A stretch of 64,000 bases of DNA from Struthidea cinerea (lineage: Eukaryota > Chordata > Aves > Passeriformes > Corcoracidae): positions 1,518,231 to 1,582,230 of the forward strand of contig VZTI01003251.1 of NCBI GenBank assembly GCA_013397865.1, read 5' to 3'. A model generated the notes under the pieces. The model was not told where the DNA came from, ran no database searches, and saw only the letters and a list, made by a program, of their open reading frames with translations. Below, piece by piece: positions 1 through 15,100 of the stretch. Made by a program: the position numbers and the translations under genes. Each line of letters opens with the position of its first letter. Positions within the stretch are counted from its first letter, which is position 1.

Positions 1-3000
1 GGGGGAGGGGGTGTCAGATCTGGGGGAACGGCGAGAACACTGGGTTTGGGGCACAGGAGTGGCAAACTCGAGCGCTCTCCCCGCAGTAACATCCCCAGCG
101 AAAGGCTGGTAGCCCGGGAAACCCCAGAGTGTTCTTTCCCTTGATGCAGGGGCTGTCAACCAGAAATCCCTGCCGTGGAGCTCAGGGGAATGAATGTGGA
201 GCAGCAGCTTACACACTACAGCCCTAAAAGCTCCGGACTACAGCCAAATATCACAAAAAAGCTCTGTAGAAGTTGGCTCCATCTGCGCATCCCTGCTGTT
301 CCATCCTGCTTTTAACATCCCCCATTTCAAAGCCTTGAGCCTGTTTCTCCGTCTCCCATTCCCCTCTCACAGCCCTGGTGTCAGACCCAGCTGGCCTTAG
401 AGCAACTCTTCCCTCCCTGCCCACACCACAGCCCACCAATACCTTCCTCCACTGCACACTACTGTGCCTTCTCCCTCACTCCATTGCTCTCCTGCTTCTT
501 CCTTTCCAGCATCCTGCTCCAGCTGCCACAACTTATTTGGTTTTGCACAAATGAATGTACCAGCTAAGTACCACAGAGGAATGGCCTCTTCCGTGCTCCA
601 TCCTTTACAGCCGTGTTCCTTTCTACCCTGAATACTTCAGAGTAAAGCAAAGTCGCACATTTTGACAGACCTCCCACTCCTACATCAGAGGAAACTTTTG
701 GGTTCAAATAGGATAATGCCAAGTGCCCACTCACTGAAGTTTGCTTTTCACTACATTAAGATGCAGAACACCAAGAAATCTCTCCCAAAGACATTTAACA
801 ACACATCAGCTTTACTGCTCTTGACAGTCTCATCATTGAATTCCCCAATAGGTCTATGCCTGGTTTTTTTTCTCCTGTGAAAGATCTCACCTTCTAACTT
901 ATTTAGAGATTACTTCCTCAGACATTACATTACTCTTTCTAAGCAAAGCAATTAAGCAGCTACAACTGCCTCTTTTTTTTTAATGTTTGATGTTTTAATG
1001 CATCTCTGCATTTCACCCTGGATGCACATTTTCCCTCTGTAAATATTACAGTGATGTTTGTCACGGTTACTGGAGATGAGGTTGCAGTTCCATCCTTGTG
1101 TAAGGGTTATTTCAGTGTTATCATTCAGGATATTTACTGGAACAGCAGCAAAAACTGATTCAAAATCCTCAAATGCAAGTGAAATTCACAATGGTGAAAA
1201 ATTGCAGCTCTAACATTAGCACATGTTTAAAATATAAAAAGGGACATGGTGTTTTCGGAAAATACTTGGTATACAATATACTGTGTACAATACACTGGCT
1301 GAGTCTAATGGTGTGAAAGACCAATACAAGAAATAGCCACATTTTCTAACTTCAGAGCTATACGATTTTCATTAAACTAAATTTAGAAATAATTTAGCAT
1401 TATTTTCAAATATTTTTCCTCAATTACTCTCATAAAATTTTTTGAAATATCATTATAAAACAGTCCAAATTCACAAATTAGAATTAAAATAGAACATATT
1501 AAAAGTTTGTGCAAACACAGTGCTATTAATCTTGGCAATACATATGCAGTCTTCCCAAAAGCCTCACCAAATTCAAGCGGATTACTGCCTACAGAATTGG
1601 GTAAATGCTGCAAAATTAAGACTGCTGCTTTCATAGACGTTCACGCTCCATCTCTAGGTATATTTGCACAGTTTTAAAATTAAAGAGCTGCAAACATGGT
1701 AAGATGTCAATTTCACTCAGCAGAAACAAGAAAACAAAACCTGCATTTAAGTGTCTAACCCTTGTAAATTTTGTGTAAGGGGACACTTACTTCAAAAGCA
1801 GTGTAACAAACACTAACATCCCAGCACTTGGGGCACTGAGCATTTTCATGGACATTTATTCTGGAAGGCAGATGGATTGATCCCTAAATGACTGCCTTCT
1901 CCATATGGGCAGCTCTGCACTTTTCTAAAAGCTACAACACACGTTCAAGAAGTTTGGAGTTTGGAGTCATGCATCCAAACCTGGAGTTTCCCTACCAGAC
2001 CTGCCTCCTACATAAACACATATTTAAAGGTCAGGAACTTTCTTCTTACTCTGTTCCTTCTAAAATAACATTAAATTGCAAAAAGGTTTCCTCTTTCTGA
2101 AAAGGACCTGTTGCAGAGAGCACTTGCCAACAGAAACAAGCAGCCAAATTATCAGGTACAAGCAATGTTTCCAAAGCAGGGTCCAGTGATCTGGCACAAG
2201 GCAGATTTCTGTCTCTGTTGCTGACTCCTTAGGGAGTGACACTAACTTCCTCTCTATTTGCTTTACAGTACCAGCTGAAAGATGCTTAACCTCAGACATG
2301 TTAGACAGCTAAATTAAAAGGCAAATTTAACCTCCAGATTCCAGAAAACAACTCTGGGATTTTCCTCTCGCTTTTAGAAAGTGCACTGTTAAGTAAGCTA
2401 AGTATAATCATGCTCTTTAAAGAACCAAAATTCTTCTCATGAAATTACACCAAAATTAGTCAAAAAAATACTTTAATACATCAGATGTCACGTTATTGCC
2501 ACACTACTATCAATAGAGTTAGTCTTCGTGGCAACAGTTTGACAATTTGAGAGATGTCTCAAACAAATTTCAGATTTCCTCAATAATCCTTGCAACATGA
2601 AAATTCCATTGCACACAACTTCGTAAGTTTTATGAAACAAAATTGTAATGAGGTATTACAGGTTAAGGGAGAGAAACTCACTTGGAATTTTTTCCAAATT
2701 TAAAAATGTTTCTAGTTCCAGAAATAAACTACTTTTACATTTAGGGACTATTGCTGTAACTACTAACAATTCATTTATATGCTTCTTATCTGCCACAAAT
2801 GTCTGAATTTCACCTACCCTGACAAATCTCTCCACCAGGAATCAAAAGTGACATTGATGCAAAGTCACTTTTCAGTACTGCACAGGATCAGGTCTGAAAT
2901 GAAAACACTTGACTCAACAAAAACTTAATGCATAGCAAACAAGGATACAGTAACATAAATTTACTCTTGGGAGGCGGAAAAGTTACTTACATGCTAAACG

Positions 3001-6000
3001 GAATCAAAGTAAAAAAGGGAAAGAACTCAATTGTTTTCAAACTTGCTAAAACATTTTGTCACAGATGGCCCTCTTATTGAAAACTGGCATAGCTCCTCAT
3101 TTGGCAGTGCTCTTTCTTGCACAATTTACCAAGTCATGCATGAAATGATGGCCTTAAGCTACTCTCAGTTTTGCAAAGGACATGAGCTAGCTGCCATGGA
3201 AAAAAAGGAGGCAACATCACTGAGTGGAGCTTGAGGCTGTTACAGCACTTCAGCATCTCTGCAAACAACCCCCAGCAAGGAAGGAACACAGCAGAGGCCG
3301 CTCAGCCAAAATTGCTCCTTTCCATCTCACCTCTGATTATTAGAGTTATTCAGGATTCACCAGGATTGTGTCTCTGACTCTTTTGTAATCAGTTTCCCAT
3401 ATCAACTTAATCTTCAGATGTATTTCCAAACTCTTCTATGCAGCTCCCAAGAGGAATTCTTTTTCTGGGAAATCACTGAATTAGTGAAACCTAACTCTGA
3501 GGGTCAAAACAGAATTTCATAATGAACTCTGTACTTTTTAATTAAGGCTGCTCTATTAACAAAGATCTGTGCCACAGCAATGCAGTCCTGTACACCACAT
3601 CAATACCAATCCCATTACACACTGAACTGCCTGCACAAGGCCGGCGCTTCAGGGAACTGAATCAGGTAAATACTAGTTTAAGACTGCTTCTCTTATTCCC
3701 TTGCTGCACTCCCCCATCAGAAATTGGGAAATATTAGTATATTTCTAACAAAATCTTCTAGGAACACCCAAGAAAACACCTGAGCACTGCATGGCCAGCA
3801 CATCTTATTCATTAACGTCTACAGCAGTGAAGGAACAGTCAAAAATTGCCATTATTTATTTAGGGCCAGAATATGATCTCCTAATCCTCGCTGAATTTAG
3901 TAACTAAAGTGGTAAGCCTTTACAAACCAGAATTTTTAAAAACACCATTTGAAGCCTCCTCTTCAGTCACCTTAAGCCATACAAATCTGCCTCATGTATC
4001 TATTATGGACAGCATGATGAGCCTCCCAGACAAGCAGTTACTACCTAGTATTAGTCTACCTAAAGGATGCTTAGATTTTGGAAGTGTATAATGACAGCTC
4101 TTACCTCACATGGAACATCCTGTGTGGCCCCACATTTGATGTGGTCTACCTTTACATAGATTTTATATAACTAAAAAGACCCCTGTGTATACAGCTGATG
4201 CATATTTTCAAATAAGTTAGAGATCACTATAATTGTGATCTTTTGATGAAACATACTCCTGCATTAGGTATTCAAGGGGCTGGATAGACTCCTTAAGCTT
4301 GAAAATAATAATTAGAAAAATACCTTATGAATCTTGAAGACAGGTACTTGTCTTTACTAATATTAGTACTACTTGTAAAACAAGCTTTCATGGAATATTA
4401 TGTTATTTCATATAAAATTTGTTTTAACATGAAAAAAATTACTACTTATGACTGATAAGAGCCAGCAGTGACCCCCTCACACATTGTTCATTGGCAGAAC
4501 TTGTTTGCTAAAAGAAAGTTGTACCGAGTGGGAAGCACCAAAATGCCTACATTGCATCTGCTTCTCAGTGCTTCACTAAGCAAATTCTTACAGAGTTGAG
4601 ACTTCTCTAAATCTAGAAAATCAAATTTAGTAAAGGTCAGTGGAAGCTTCTTATCAGCGAAAAGTTACCTCAGCTCTCGCTGGAAGATATTTTTAAGATG
4701 AGTAGTATTTTGCTCCCTGCATCCAACCCATCTCTCAATTGTAGGCACTGGCTCTATTAAAACTAGGTGCTAAAGGCTCATGAGACATCTGAGCCAGTAG
4801 GAATAGATCCAAGATAGAAAAATCCCCCTTGAACTTAAATTACAGTTCCACATGATGAGTCAGAGCCTTCTGTCACCTATTTGTGCCATACTGGCTACAT
4901 GGCTTCTGTTCATATACAGGAACGCTATTGAGCCACTTGAGTACAAGTTTTCTTTGAAGTGCAGTTATCATGGTGCTTCTAGGTCCTGCATTTTGTCTGC
5001 TCTTGCTCCAAAGAAACCCCATTTTTTGCTTTCTGTAGAAAGAATGCCTCTTGCTTTTCCCTGCTGAAGGAGAATTCCAGGCTGCAGTGATAATCACAAC
5101 TGGGATTATCAGCAGATCTAATTAGTTTCATTCTATTGTATTTACAAACCTTGACTTTATCTCACTGGTGGAAACAAAGAGCAAGACAAAGGGGCTTTTT
5201 AAATAAAATAACATACTAAAACACATTTGTCTCCTACCTAAAATGCAGGCTTAGCTTACCCAGATGACCACATTTCTAGGAACTGATACCCAAATCAATT
5301 ACCATAGTTCCGAAATGTCTTCCCAAAAAAAAAAAATCAAATGCTATTTCACCTACCTCTAAACTCTTGTCTGACTGATGGGTAGCTCTGCAACCTAAAA
5401 TAACTGGCGTCTGCTTTTTATGGCAGGGGAGGTCAAATTGGATGGAAGAAGGAAGGATTCAAGGAATTTTTTCAGGTTGCTAGAAACACAGGAATGTCTT
5501 CTCTCTTGTCTACTTGTAAGGTTACTCACAGAGTTAATCCTTAGGAGGAGACATGCCTTTTGTTTGTGGTGGTTTCTTTACGGTCAAAAGATACAGGTTT
5601 AAACAGGTCTTTTTCCAAAAGAGTTACTGTCAAGAATCCTATTCTTCCCTCCTCTCCTGTCCTAATGGGACAAAAGAAAATAATTCCTGTATGAATTCTG
5701 CAAAGAGGGGTCAAGGACTGGGAAGTTCCTAGTTCTCCAGGTGACACAGAATATATTCAAAATTGCTTTGAGAAAGAATTCAAGTTCAGAGGCTGAGATT
5801 AAGAGGATCCTATAGGTGGGAGCCTCAGTTATACCTGGGAGGAGGATGCTGACCACAGATTTGCTGCTCTCTGATCTTTCCAAGCTCGGTCAACATTCAA
5901 GAAAGTTCTATCCACTTTCAATGACAAAAGTAACTTGCAGAAAGATTTGTGTGGTTTTGATATTTGAACACAGATACCTAAATGCATTTTAAATTTTTAT

Positions 6001-7887
6001 GCACATAAGTGCACCCTCTCTGATAAACTTTATAATAGCCATTAAGAAATATAAAACACAAAAAAAAGTAATTTTTTTTCCAAATAAAGAGCCTTCTATG
6101 ATTTGCAGGAATGACTTAATAAAGGTGACTTCATTAGAGCAACTTAAACAGAGAAACTAAATCTATACTTACATTAATGACATTCTTTGCATTGAGATCA
6201 ACTACTTTTTTAAATACCATTGGCTAAACAAGATCTGATATATCAACACAAGTATTTAAACTTCTGAAACTCATAAGATACTCAAGTATGTATTTTGAAC
6301 TATAAATATCCTGTTTTGTTTTACCTGACCATCTACATACTGTGCAAACATTCAGCAACATTCAAACACAGGGAGGACTGGGGTTTTTTTAAGCAACAAT
6401 TCTATACAAGAATCATTAAAAAATATACAAACATCTGAAGATATTTCACCAACTTATTAAAAAAAAAGTCCCAGAGCCACTTCTGGAATTAATATACGAT
6501 TGCTAATTTTTATAAGCCAATTAACGGTAATCTCACTCGGCAGACGGCTGTATGCTATCTACCCTCACACAACTATTTCTGTTCCCACCAGTCCTTTCTA
6601 TCACACAGATTCCAAAATAACTGTGATATATGTAGGAACAAGAATATTTCTCTAGTTTAAAGCCTGCCAGATCTTATCTTTCATCTGCAAAGATCAGACA
6701 GATTTCTTGCTTTCTTGATTTTAGCCAGAAAGCTAAAATGATGGAAGATAACCAAAAAGAGAAGATTTTCTTTTTAGACTGCCTTGCTGAGTGGGGAACA
6801 ATGCTCTCTCATCCAAGGTACACAACACTGGACAAGGGTTCAGGAGCTACTCCATCTGGTTTTACCTTGTATTGCCTTCACCTTTACATAGGCTCTCCTA
6901 TCAAAATCCAAAGAAATGTCAGTATTTGCAGGACAAACAGCATTTTCTTATGCAGTATCCCAAGAAGCAGGTACTGAATATAACATCTATATTCTTTTAA
7001 AAAGCTTCAAAACACATTGGGTTTATATTCACCCCAAGTATTACAGTAATAACCACTTAACCTTAGTGATCTAGCTCACATTTGTTTCATGGCTCCAAGT
7101 TTTCCGTGATGCAAGTCTGAAAACTTTAAACATTGCATTTTTTACCAACTGACTTTTCATCTCTGCTGGTTATCAACATTCATCCTTGAATGCAGGTGAA
7201 AGAGCTGTTCATCCCAAACACTTCAAGGTTCAAAAACAAAATGAAAAATAGACTATGTTTACTCTCTGCAGAATTTTCAGCTTTCATTCTTACCCCAGAT
7301 GAACAAAATTATTTTTAAAAACACTAATTCCTAGACTGGCTGTACACTCCAAGAGTAAGTTATAAGGTTGAAAGGGGTGAATTTTGTTTTCACTAATCCC
7401 ATTTTGGGGATGAGACAGGGACATCTTAATGCTCTGAACTAGGAATTGGCTCAGTTTTCAGACAGGAGGCATGGAGTGGGGTTTAAGGAGTTCATTTTAA
7501 CCCTTCATTATTTTGAAAATGTCTTCCTATCATTTACAAGGGTTCTGTTGGTGCCTTACCTTCTGCAAACCTTTGCAGCTCCACCAGTCATCAGCACGCA
7601 CAGCTGCATAAAGACATTTACAGATGTTCACCTTAGCTCATCTAGAACATCTGTTTCACTTACTCAAGTTCTGTGCCCTGAAAAACACTATGGTATTCGA
7701 AAAAGGCAAAATTCCCTGATGCTGACAAACCTGACAGCTTTGATGTTTAGCATAGCCAGTTCTTCCCAATTTATGGTCATTAAAACATCACCATCATCAC
7801 TTATACAGGTACTTCCGAGTTCAGTATTACTGAAGAGACTACAGGAGGATAAAGAAACCCCCAAAAGAAATGCCCTCCAAGAATCTT

Positions 7888-7898
7888 GGGGGGGGGGG
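7888..7898. repeat. G homopolymer, about 11 bases
   Basis: An uninterrupted run of G in AT-rich surroundings. Such runs are prone to length error in sequencing, so the count should not be relied on. It lies inside the longest open frame of the left region and would make that frame unstable. Confidence 0.9.
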
Positions 7899-9121
7899 AT
7901 ATTCTGAAGAAAAATAAAAAAAAGAACACCCAACCATCCTCTTAATGACCAAGACTTCTATTCCTTAAGCAATCACCCAAATTATCTATATACAAAACTG
8001 TACTATCTCAAAATACATCTTGTCATGCACACAGCATAATATATATACTCTAAATATACCCCATCACATCAGGCAAGATTGCTGAATAATTTTGATAATT
8101 TTTCTTTTATCCAACCAACCAGACTAGGTCCATGAAGGTTTGGTACTTTAAACACATGTTAAGCTTTCATGACTCTCTTAGAAGCTTTGAGATAATCTGC
8201 TTCTTACCTTGATCTATACCTGTGTTTTGTCTGTGAATTGTTAACTCAGTGCAGTGGAGCATTGGCAGGTCCAATGTCTTCACCAGCACAACAGCACTTT
8301 AGTAAACAAAACTGTATTTTGCTCCTTGAAGTTCAATAAACTGCTGAATTAAACCTCATATCAAGATGATCAATTAAGGCATAGACTGCTGAGAGAGGAA
8401 CGCATAGGCAGGAATAAAGCTCAGGTTCTATGGATAAATGAATAGTATTTTCTCAGATTATTTTCCAAATAAGTTAATTTTTTAAATGTGAGGAATAAAC
8501 ACATACTAGATCTGGCAAATCAGCACAGATCTGAAGCCTTTGATTTTATATATAAATCCATAAAAGACACTAGCTTATAATAGAACAGAACATTAAGTCA
8601 AAATTCTAACTTAACTTATAAATATAATAGCATGAAGCACTCAATTTCTAAAAGAAAGATAATAAAGGTAATAAATTTCTTCTTTAAAAGGCAAGTGATT
8701 AATCGTCTATAAACTCAGCAGTTATTTTACTGATAAACTGCACCAAGGGGATTACTGCAGAAAAGAATTGTTTCCCTTATGTTTCTTATATTGAAATTAC
8801 TTTTTGTGTATTCCTGCAGGAAAGGGCACAGGTCATTACAATCTGATTTACCATTTAAAATAAGGTCTGATATGACAGTTGTTCACTTACACCAAGATGC
8901 AGACTCAACCTACACAGCCATGTCTCAGACCATGCCCTGCAGCAGCTAAATAAACACACTAACGTGTCACACACAGATCCATCCCAGCAACTACAGAGAA
9001 TGCGGAGAACCCAACACATCCTCCAGAAGGACATGCACACTGAAAGTCTGTACATCCATCACCTTTGGAGTATGTGATTGTTAATCTAACCATATGAAAT
9101 CACGGCTATTCTTAGCATCGA

Positions 9122-9140
9122 GTACGTCACCGTATAAAAT
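9122..9140 (+). promoter_or_regulatory. CRE-like site followed by a TATA-like box
   Basis: The string TACGTCAC, which resembles a cAMP response element, is followed within a few bases by TATAAAA. The pairing and the two CpGs stand out from their CpG-poor surroundings. No transcript or open exon was recognised downstream, so this is only a sequence coincidence worth noting. Confidence 0.15.
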
Positions 9141-12100
9141 GCTGCTCTTGAGGTGTCATATGCTCAGAATAATTTACTTCATTCACAAGAGCTTCTGAAT
9201 AGTTAAAGCTCTGGCTAAATCCCAGAATTCCTCTTTAACTACTCTTAGCAAGCTGAACAGCATCCCAGTGTTTGACCTCCCTCTGAGAAAAGGAAAGGGA
9301 ACAGAGGGATATAATCCACTCCCTAAAACGGATGGAAAGATGGTCTAAAAGTCAAAGGACATTAAAACTACTCAAGGGGACAAAAAGCAGCTCCATACAT
9401 TACCTTGCATGGCAATTACCTAACAAATGCTGCACGTCACCCAAGAGCAGCAGTCTTGCATAAGCACAGAGCAACTGCACGCTGTACCTTGTTCTATAGG
9501 AAAGGTAAACTTAGAACCTCCAGTCAGCTATTTCAGCAGTTACCATGCCTTCCAACTGCAGCACAACGATGACTAAGCTCGTTAAAATTGTCTTCCGTAC
9601 AGGTTGCTTATAGATTCATTGGTACTAATTCCACACAGTGAGAATTCCTCTGTTCCTATGTGGTGTAAATGCCACTCTTCGAGTCTCTTACACTTCTGTA
9701 GGCAGCAGTGAAATGATTCATTGGAACCTTAAATTGTGCTCAAATCAAACACTTAACATTGTTTCAGGCCAAGTTTAAAATCCAGGCCTGCAGCTGTACT
9801 GCTGTTTCTCAGTTGGATCTAGAACACTCATCTATAATGTTTCCCGGCTGGACACTTCATTATAAATCCTGTTGCATGAGCCAAGGAAAAAAAATCTCTG
9901 TGGTTCTCTCCAGCTGTCAAAAAAGTAAGTTCAGAATGATACCAAACATATGACTAGGTCATATTTGTCCTCAGAGCAAAATTCTAGCCACCATATCGAA
10001 AAATTCCCCCCATCTGTACTAATATTTAGAGAGAATCAGTTGGATAGAACACCAAGGCAGATTATTCTAGTCAACGGCATTATTTTGAAAAATAAAGTCT
10101 ATCCTACATGAAATAGTCCAAAGCTACATTATGCATAAGCAAGTTATTTTAGCTTGATTCTGCATGGAAACTACATTCAAAACTGGGTTGAAGGTTTCCA
10201 GTGCACAGCTATATTTATATTGTTTACACAAAAACGATTTGAGAAGCTATCCACATAGTGTCCACATCAAATTACTTTGTCAAGGTATGATCTGTAACTA
10301 CTCTTGAGTCATTAGCATGCAGCCTTGATTACTTAGTACGCATCTAACCACAGGAAAGGAAAACAAATCACATTACCTCATGCTGATTTAAAAATTGTTA
10401 CTGGTGTAACGTGATGTAAACTGACAATGCATTGCAGTTCCAGCACTGCATTGCATCAGAGGTGAAGCAAACAGGCAAAGAAACAGCCAGAGCTAAGAAT
10501 AGCACATTTAACCCTTCAGAGACAGTCACAGTAAGCAGCAAACATAAATTAGGCAGAGCATAGATAGCATTGAAGATAGCATGAAGAAATTTAGGTCTTT
10601 ACCAGACTAATCTGCTGGGGCATGGGAACATTTATAGAATGTAACAGCCATGCAGTCCCAGCATGTCTGCACATGAACTGCCTTCAAGTACTCTGAAGTA
10701 CACACACAAGCAAAACAAACAACACATGATGCTTCCCTCCTCCCCTCACCCTGGTAAAAAACTACATCTCAAACCCTTTCTGAATAGAGACCAACATTTC
10801 AGTTCACTGCCTGGAGTTTTGAAGTGTTTGCTTTGTCAAATGCAGCACTGGGATTGCTTTATTTCTCCTTATGCTTTTCGAATTATTTGTGAAGGCTGTG
10901 GGCATATTCTCTGACCCTTGTCATCTACTTAAGAGCATTCCAAGTTTGTAAGTAGAGCTGTATCTTCCTTCCCTTTAAAAGTTTACAGCTGTATTACTGC
11001 CATAACCTGCCTGCAAATTTCTGGAGGGGAATGAAAACAAGGGACAGAAAACAGATACAGAGAGAGTATCCCTCTCCCCTCCTCTACACACAGAGCTCAA
11101 ATAAGATTGTTCAGGTTTTGACTGCCATTCCCAAAGTCACACCTGAGTTTGTATTTTCATTCACTGTATAAGTTTTAAATTCATGCGATTTTTCCTTTAT
11201 GAGATTTTGAGAAAAGGCTTGAAAAGAAACCTAAGGTATAGCCAAAGCAAGCTGAGTCCCACTGAAACACAGGCTTCAGCTATTTCACATCTTCCTAAGT
11301 GTTAGTGCCATCACAAGCGATGAACCAAGTCTTTATATGACAAGACAAACAGAAGAATCTTTTTACCAACCACTTTTATCCCACTGCTTCAGCACTGGGA
11401 GCATGGGTTTGAGTTTGCACCTCAGTCCTGAAAATTGCCATCACTTTAAACAGGTGAAAAGGCACTATGTGGAAGGGAAAGATGCTGCAGCACATGCCCA
11501 GAACATAACCTGGCTATGACTCCTAACTCTTCCACATCACATACTTTTCTTCCAGCAGATGAGCATTTCTGTATGTGCAATCAGTGTGAACCAAATTTAC
11601 CCTGCCTTTACAAAAACATTTAAAATTTATGGCTGAGAGAAGCAAAGTGATCTCTGTGCAGAAGTCAGGATGGAAAAGAAAAAATTAATGTGTGGAATTT
11701 TCTGACTAGAGAGATGTTCCTCACTTGTTGTATTTCAGCATCTCACAGTCTCTTAATACGGTTATCCACAAAACTCTTGTGATGGAGAAAAGGAGCAAAT
11801 GTTTTTCCATCATCTTTCTTGGTGATGAGTCAGTCTCCTTTTTCCTCAACTTCTTTATCCTTACATAATATTACATAATAATATAGAAGTGTTCTATTTC
11901 CCATCAAGGAATATCTTGCATGTTTTTAAACACATTAAAGCAAATTTACTTTGAAGCTTTGAATTGTTTGTAGCTTCCCCCAAAAGATGCATTGCAAATA
12001 TCACTGTGTAAATGAAGGATATTTTCAGTTCAGTGGTTAATGCAAGGACAGGAAAACAATTTTGTACACTTTAAACCCAAACTTGACTTTGAAGGAAATG

Positions 12101-15100
12101 CTGGGATATTAACCCTTAAACAGCTATCTAAGCAAGATAACATTGTTTCAGAAACAACAGGTTAAAATAATTTATGTAACAACTGGACAATTTAAATAGG
12201 ATTAAATAACAATATAATACCTTTGGCTGACCCAAATCTGTGTCTACTGAATAAATAAATGGCCAGAAAAAAAGTATGTCCCAGTTCTACTCCTAAGTAG
12301 AACACATTAAAAACTTTTTTCTTTAGGTACCCCTTTTACTGTCCTGACTTCTCAAGAAAAGTGCTGATCCTGTAGGATCCCAGCACCTCCAGAGAAGGTT
12401 CCTCTGCCTTCCTCATTAAGTATTTTGAGGAGATCAGAGAGAGGATTAATTGCTGTTAACCACTAAAAGTACACCACAGCATTTATCTTACAAGCCTTAC
12501 CAGCAGGGAGGGCAATCTCTATGCACAGACTATTAAATACTTTTCTCCATCATCAGGACATTGTTGGGAATGTTAACCACTACCTCTGATATCAGAGAGT
12601 ATGAATAAACAAAATTGCACTTAAAAAATTATTTGTTGTTTAAGGAACTTAGTTTAAATCATAAAAATATTCCCCAATAAATCCAGTTCAAATTAATAGG
12701 ACAGATCCTATGTCCCAGGGAGAGAAGGCATAATTGGTACAGAATTTCAACAGACGAGCTCCATGTTAAAACATCAGAGCAACATCACCATAGCAAGTTC
12801 AAATTTTGAAGCAAGTAAGCAAAGGGAAAAGAAATTCAACATTTTATTTTAATCAGCATATATACTGTTAATAGAGACTTAATGATATCAGCAACTCCAA
12901 GATGCAATAACCTGATCATTACAGAGGGGGCACAAGATTGGTTTATTTATAAGATTATCATGGACACTTACAGCACATATGAATATTTTTAATTGTTGTG
13001 ATGCATAATCACAATAAATTCATCTACCAGTGAGCAGATTTTCCTTTTACATAGTGACACTGTAATAGACCACTGAAGAAGGTCAGACAGTTTCTCTTTG
13101 CCTCGTTCATTTCTGCTCTTTCAAAGCTGTAACAGTATTTGTAGGTGTCACCATTCTGCACAAACTGAAGGGCAAGACCACGCCATAAGCAACTACCAGT
13201 GCTTAAAGCTGCTTGAGAAGGTCTGTACAGCTTCATTTGGTAAAGAACAGTAATTTCTTCTCAACTCATGAGATGCTGGCTATTCTGTTTGTAATGGATG
13301 ATTCCCCTCTCTCCATACCTGAAAGGCTGAATTTAGGGTTTTTTGTTTGTTTGTTTTGTCCTAGTTTCATTATTATAAATTATTACGTTTGAATCAGCTT
13401 TTGACCTAGATCCTAAAAAATGGATATTTCTAAGCAAGCATTCAGAGCTCACATATTCTGTGACAACCACAATTCTGGGACACAAGCTTAGATTAATGCA
13501 GAGAGGGGGGAAAAGTATTGGGAAGTGGGTAATGACATTTCTTCCAGCTAATCTGAAACTGAAAGGGACAACAAGTGAACACAAAAACCACTAGACTTGT
13601 AATGAAGAAACAGGCAAAATCAGTAAATCAGCTGTACTAAATAGCTACAATCCAGAATGCTGCATTCAGGGCCAGAAGAAATCTCTTTGCTCAGCAGGAA
13701 TGAGAAAAGGTCTACAGCAAGAACCTCCCGTTTAAAAAACCTAAGCTACATACAACTAATTTTCAGAACTCACAGGATAGCAGAAAGTCATCTAATGGTT
13801 TGTTCAGAAGCACAAATTTCATCAGCTAAAAAAAGTCAGTTTCCACACAATCAGTCCCAGTACCCAGCAGATAAAACAGATGGGTCACTGGCCATTCACA
13901 GCCCATTTCCATGATATGCATTCTTGAGGTCTATAAATAACCGAGTAGGGACACCTGCTTCCTGGCAGCGCAGTAGAAGTGCCTCTGTTCTTTTCTACTT
14001 TCATCACGTTCATTATGGATAAGGATAAAAAGGATAAACACAATCAAACAATAGAAGTTTCTTTTCCAAGACAACACATAATCTGCCACTCCAGCCTCAG
14101 AACAAGCAGCAAACATGTGCCACCCATTCACTTGGCTGAAAAATGTTCATCTCCCAAATTAAACATACTCAAGGGAATTCATACAGGGGGGGTATTTTAT
14201 TTTCATTTTATTTCTCCTTCTAGTAATTGCACTGAAATCACTACTAAACTGCTACTTATCCTTCAAGTATGCATATTCTTTCTACTAAATGTTACTTGCT
14301 TTTTTGTTTAAAATTTTAAGTCAGAAAATGTCATTCTGTAAAAAAAAAAATAATAAATTGGAGAGTGACTCTGGCCAGTGAATTCATTCCTTCTGAAAAA
14401 CCCATAGGAGCCACCGTTTAGGGTAAAAAGATGGATAATTTCTGGTGGACCTGCCAAAGGCAACTGTGGCCTTCCGCTGCGGCCACAAACAAGCTGGTAA
14501 GACAACCTGCTCTCCCAGGATTTCATCGTTTATTCCGTTCCAAACAACTCACCCATGTCTTTGCGAAATTTGTGAACACGAAGCATAAGAGCACATGAAA
14601 TCCACTGAGCACAGGCAATTGGAGGAGAGGAAGAGATTGCTGCCACTGAACACTGTTCTGTTAAAGTGTTTCAGCTGGGCATGTCCACAGCTGCATTGCC
14701 CAAAAGCAAAAGCCAAGAGGCAATATTCTTTCACAATGCATACAGTCAGCACTACCTGCCAGAAGCCCTTTATATCTTCTTTCTTTTATTCCAACCACTT
14801 GTACCTTTTTTGCAGATCTGGATAAAATAACTCCTCCCTCTCAAGATTTACAACCTCAAAACCCATCCACCCTTCTTCAAGCATCTCACCTCCTACTCAA
14901 ACATCATCTTTCTGCTTTGTTTACTTTAGATGCATTTCTTTCAAATTCCCTAACATGTTTTTCTTATGAGCTAATCAACTTCATTTTCCGTTTGGTTTGT
15001 TTTCTTCTCCCAGGCTCTCAGTATCTACCTACCCTTCTCACTTCATACCAGAAAGAACATACCAGAAATTTCTCAAAAGGCTGCTCTTCTGGAAAATAAA

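Larger units (their letters stand above)
1..11000. other. Noncoding DNA, no exon recognised
   Basis: The first roughly 180 bases are GC-rich; the rest is AT-rich with short open frames only. The longest, 7446-7907 on the plus strand (153 codons), has no recognisable domain, and no credible splice acceptor and donor pair was seen around it. By comparison with the mammalian order GRIN2A - ATF7IP2 - EMP2, this could be intergenic DNA between GRIN2A and ATF7IP2, but nothing inside the stretch proves that. No CR1 fragment, tRNA or other RNA gene was recognised by eye. Confidence 0.5.

Noticed and set aside
7446..7907. Plus-strand open frame of 153 codons
   Set aside because: No family resemblance, no convincing splice context, and it runs through a homopolymer of G. 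Length is unremarkable for 64 kb searched in six frames.
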